This document shows positions 62,736-64,000 of a DNA stretch of 64,000 nt, piece after piece. The stretch is from NCBI RefSeq assembly GCF_014873765.1, contig NZ_JADBGG010000018.1:36226-100225 (forward strand). Direction: 5' to 3'. A program made the translations under genes and the position numbers. Source of the stretch: Desulfomicrobium macestii (GTDB taxonomy: Bacteria; Desulfobacterota; Desulfovibrionia; Desulfovibrionales; Desulfomicrobiaceae). Below the pieces are notes generated by a model. It was not told the DNA's origin. It did not search any database and saw nothing but the letters and a program-made list of their open reading frames with translations. Position 1 is the first letter of the stretch. Each line of letters starts with the position of its first letter.

Positions 62736-62778
62736 GCGCTAAAAGCGCCTTGAGGCTTTATTTCCGTAATTTTGCTTT

Positions 62779-62812
62779 CCCGTCTGTGCACGTGCCCAGG
62801 CGGGTTTTTTTT
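62779..62812 (+). terminator. rho-independent terminator downstream of manC region
   Basis: CCCGTCTG (62779-62786) pairs with CAGGCGGG (62797-62804) with one wobble and a ten-base loop, followed by eight T (62805-62812). It would end plus-strand transcripts from manC after the repeat region. A smaller GGCGCT/AGCGCC hairpin lies at 62735-62749. Confidence 0.85.
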
Positions 62813-62863
62813 GTGGCGCCGGGGTGCGAAGGTTGGGCAATTTTTTGCTTGACGTGATCAAAA

Positions 62864-62892
62864 CCTTGTTTCAAACGCCGTTTGAAACAAGG
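62864..62892. promoter_or_regulatory. 29-base operator-like palindrome in front of the TetR gene
   Basis: CCTTGTTTCAAAC (62864-62876) is mirrored by GTTTGAAACAAGG (62880-62892) around GCC. It is perfect over 13 bp and lies seven bases before the ATG of the TetR gene, overlapping its ribosome-binding site (AAGGGG). This is what a TetR-family repressor controlling itself would need. A TTGACG at 62849-62854 may be the -35. Confidence 0.75.
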
Positions 62893-62899
62893 GGTGCCC

Positions 62900-63649
62900 A
62901 TGACGATGCAGAAGGTGGCGGAGCGATTGCTGAAGGCCGCGCGGGGAGTTATAGACGGCCGTGGTTCGTGCCTCGGACAGGATGCCAGGGACCCGGCGGC
63001 GGACGTCCAGACGCGCCACCGGCTCCTGCTGGCGGGGCGGGAGGTGTTCGGGCGCAAGGGGGGCGGGGTCACGGTGCGGGAGATATGCCGCGCCGCCAAT
63101 GCCAATGTCGCTGCCGTGAATTACCATTTCGGCAGCAAGGAGGAGCTCCTGGCGGAGGTCCTGCGCATCCTTCTGGACGAGCTTTTGGCCATATACCCCA
63201 TGAATGGCGGGGTGTCCGACGATGCCCCTTCGGCCGAGCGGCTGCATGGTTTCGTGTTCGCGTTTCTGTGTCGCATCCTGTTTCCAGAGGGCCGTGAGGA
63301 CGAGTGCATGCTCGGGCGGATGCTGTCCGAGGCCTTTGTCCATCCCATGCCGCCTTTCGAGGTTCACGCCCGGAAGCACAGGGAGGATGTCCGGAATTTT
63401 CTGGCGCCGCTGCTGCTCGATCTGGCCCGGGAAGGGGGCATGATCGCGGATGGCCGGGACGATATGCGCATCCAGATGATGGGGCGTTCCATCGTTGCCC
63501 AGATTCTTTTTTACAACACGAACAGGGACGCGCTCATGGCCCAGCGCGACGGCCTGCCTTTCACACCCGACGAGGTTTCGGAGGCGGCCCTGCACATCAC
63601 CCGTTTTTCACTGGGTGGGATCACTCATATTTCGGAGCACATGAAATGA
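62900..63649 (+). CDS. TetR family transcriptional regulator (CerR/DUF1956-like)
   Basis: This 249-residue protein has a TetR HTH (RHRLLLAGREVFGRKGGGVT, REICRAANANVAAVNYHFGS and KEELL), here preceded by about 45 extra residues. A C-terminal helical domain follows, with LFPEGREDECMLGRMLSEAF. The layout resembles CerR/YbiH-type regulators with DUF1956. ATG 62900 has AAGGGG before it; an in-frame TTG at 62882 falls in the palindrome and is less likely. The palindrome just upstream suggests autorepression. Its partner genes are not evident: the next sequence is an insertion element. Confidence 0.92.
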   Translation: MTMQKVAERLLKAARGVIDGRGSCLGQDARDPAADVQTRHRLLLAGREVFGRKGGGVTVREICRAANANVAAVNYHFGSKEELLAEVLRILLDELLAIYPMNGGVSDDAPSAERLHGFVFAFLCRILFPEGREDECMLGRMLSEAFVHPMPPFEVHARKHREDVRNFLAPLLLDLAREGGMIADGRDDMRIQMMGRSIVAQILFYNTNRDALMAQRDGLPFTPDEVSEAALHITRFSLGGITHISEHMK

Positions 63650-63806
63650 AAATGACCCGGGAAAAGAACCTGAATCCGTGAAAAAGTTGCATTGAATATA
63701 CAGTTTTGAAACATTTTGCACTTGAAATAAATCAATGATATCGGTATATTGAACTTGCTTTTCCTGAATACGATTTTGCACCCATTGGGTGCGGCAGGAG
63801 TTTGCA
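63650..63806. other. AT-rich flank and probable left end of an insertion sequence
   Basis: From about 63665 the sequence turns AT-rich with no gene, then reaches the transposase start at 63807. The left terminal inverted repeat of the element should lie here; CCGTGAAAAAG near 63677 is one possible end, but the partner end is outside the window, so the border is not fixed. Confidence 0.4.
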
Positions 63807-64000
63807 ATGCTCATCACCGATATCAAGCGAAACGAAGGAAACAACATTGGCCACGTCGGCCTGGCTCTGATCGGCGAGATGGCCAGGGTTTGCGGCCTGG
63901 ATACACTGGTCGACCGTCTTGGGCCTGGAAAAGCTCCGCAGATCAAGGAGCGTGAAATTTTCCGCACATTGGTCGGCCTCATGTGCCAAGGCAAAACGGA
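63807..64000 (+). CDS. IS1380-like transposase, N-terminal part (cut by window end)
   Basis: ATG 63807 opens a frame that runs to the window end without a stop (64 residues seen). It contains MLITDIKRNEGNN, IGHVGLALIGEMARVCGLDTL and REIFRTLVGLMCQGK. The GHxGLALIGEMA pattern near the N-terminus matches transposases of the IS1380 family with DDE_Tnp_1 domains. AGGAG lies six bases before the ATG. The catalytic region and right end are beyond the window, so family and integrity are not certain. Confidence 0.65.
   Translation, partial: MLITDIKRNEGNNIGHVGLALIGEMARVCGLDTLVDRLGPGKAPQIKEREIFRTLVGLMCQGKT

Noticed and set aside
62443..62740. CRISPR array
   Set aside because: Only two imperfect or truncated copies of each repeat, no regular spacers and no cas genes nearby.
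1..64000. tRNA or rRNA genes
   Set aside because: No cloverleaf-like or conserved rRNA stretch was noticed in the intergenic gaps; a dedicated search was not possible.

Overview
The window is about 64 kb of a GC-rich (near 60% by eye), gene-dense chromosome. Gene content suggests an anaerobic, Gram-negative sulfate reducer of the Desulfovibrionales, perhaps Desulfomicrobium-like. The signs are a two-gene SufCB Fe-S system, HypF, a fused FAD/Fe-S lactate/glycolate-type dehydrogenase, a rhodanese-rubrerythrin fusion, a CO-cluster/ferredoxin-type Fe-S protein, Lpt proteins and several chemosensory or two-component systems. The assignment is an inference from gene families; no rRNA or tRNA gene was seen.

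Layout. 1-3329 (-): sensor kinase plus sigma-54 response regulator, the latter cut by the window start. 3469-7324 (+): rpsF-rpsR-rplI-dnaB and a phenylacetate-CoA-ligase-type enzyme, closed by a strong terminator. 7400-10020: AAA/SPOR-like protein and a DMT permease. 10072-16639 (-): Fe-S protein with an inverted repeat upstream, then a polar amino-acid ABC transporter with a small zinc-ribbon protein and a dimethylargininase-like enzyme, and DNA polymerase IV. 16842-22973 (+): VWA-OmpA protein, RluD-CoaE fusion, rhomboid protease, SufCB, YdjM-like membrane protein. 23170-26776 (-): single-domain response regulator and an unrecognised giant membrane protein with a PHP-like HHxH motif. 27007-31963 (+): ComEC, a small protein, LptF, LptG. 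31924-37112: TetR, mosaic FadL porin, chemoreceptor, YhhQ transporter. 37226-43308 (-): dpp/opp peptide transporter with a thioesterase. 43637-49677 (+): periplasmic binding protein, hybrid kinase and HD-GYP regulator in one tight operon. 49699-54685 (-): FAD/Fe-S dehydrogenase, ruvX, mltG. 54854-60793 (-): rhodanese-rubrerythrin, DUF362, hypF, sppA. 61025-64000 (+): manC, a repeat-rich non-coding stretch, an autoregulated-looking TetR gene, and the start of an IS1380-like transposase that runs off the end.

The genes work mostly as separate housekeeping and sensory units. Two ABC operons, for amino acids and for peptides, share one design: binding-protein gene first, then a terminator-like hairpin, then the membrane and ATPase genes, which should give excess binding protein. 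Several operons are packed with 1-13 base overlaps (sensor kinase/regulator, lptF/lptG, hybrid kinase/HD-GYP, dehydrogenase/ruvX/mltG, sufC/sufB).

The least explained items are the giant membrane protein with its receiver partner (23170-26776), the large imperfect palindrome with flanking duplications after manC (62433-62740), the AT-rich mosaic core of the FadL-family porin (about 33300-33800), the 13-bp inverted repeat upstream of the Fe-S protein (10970-11023), and a 13-bp GNRA-capped hairpin inside the start of dnaB.
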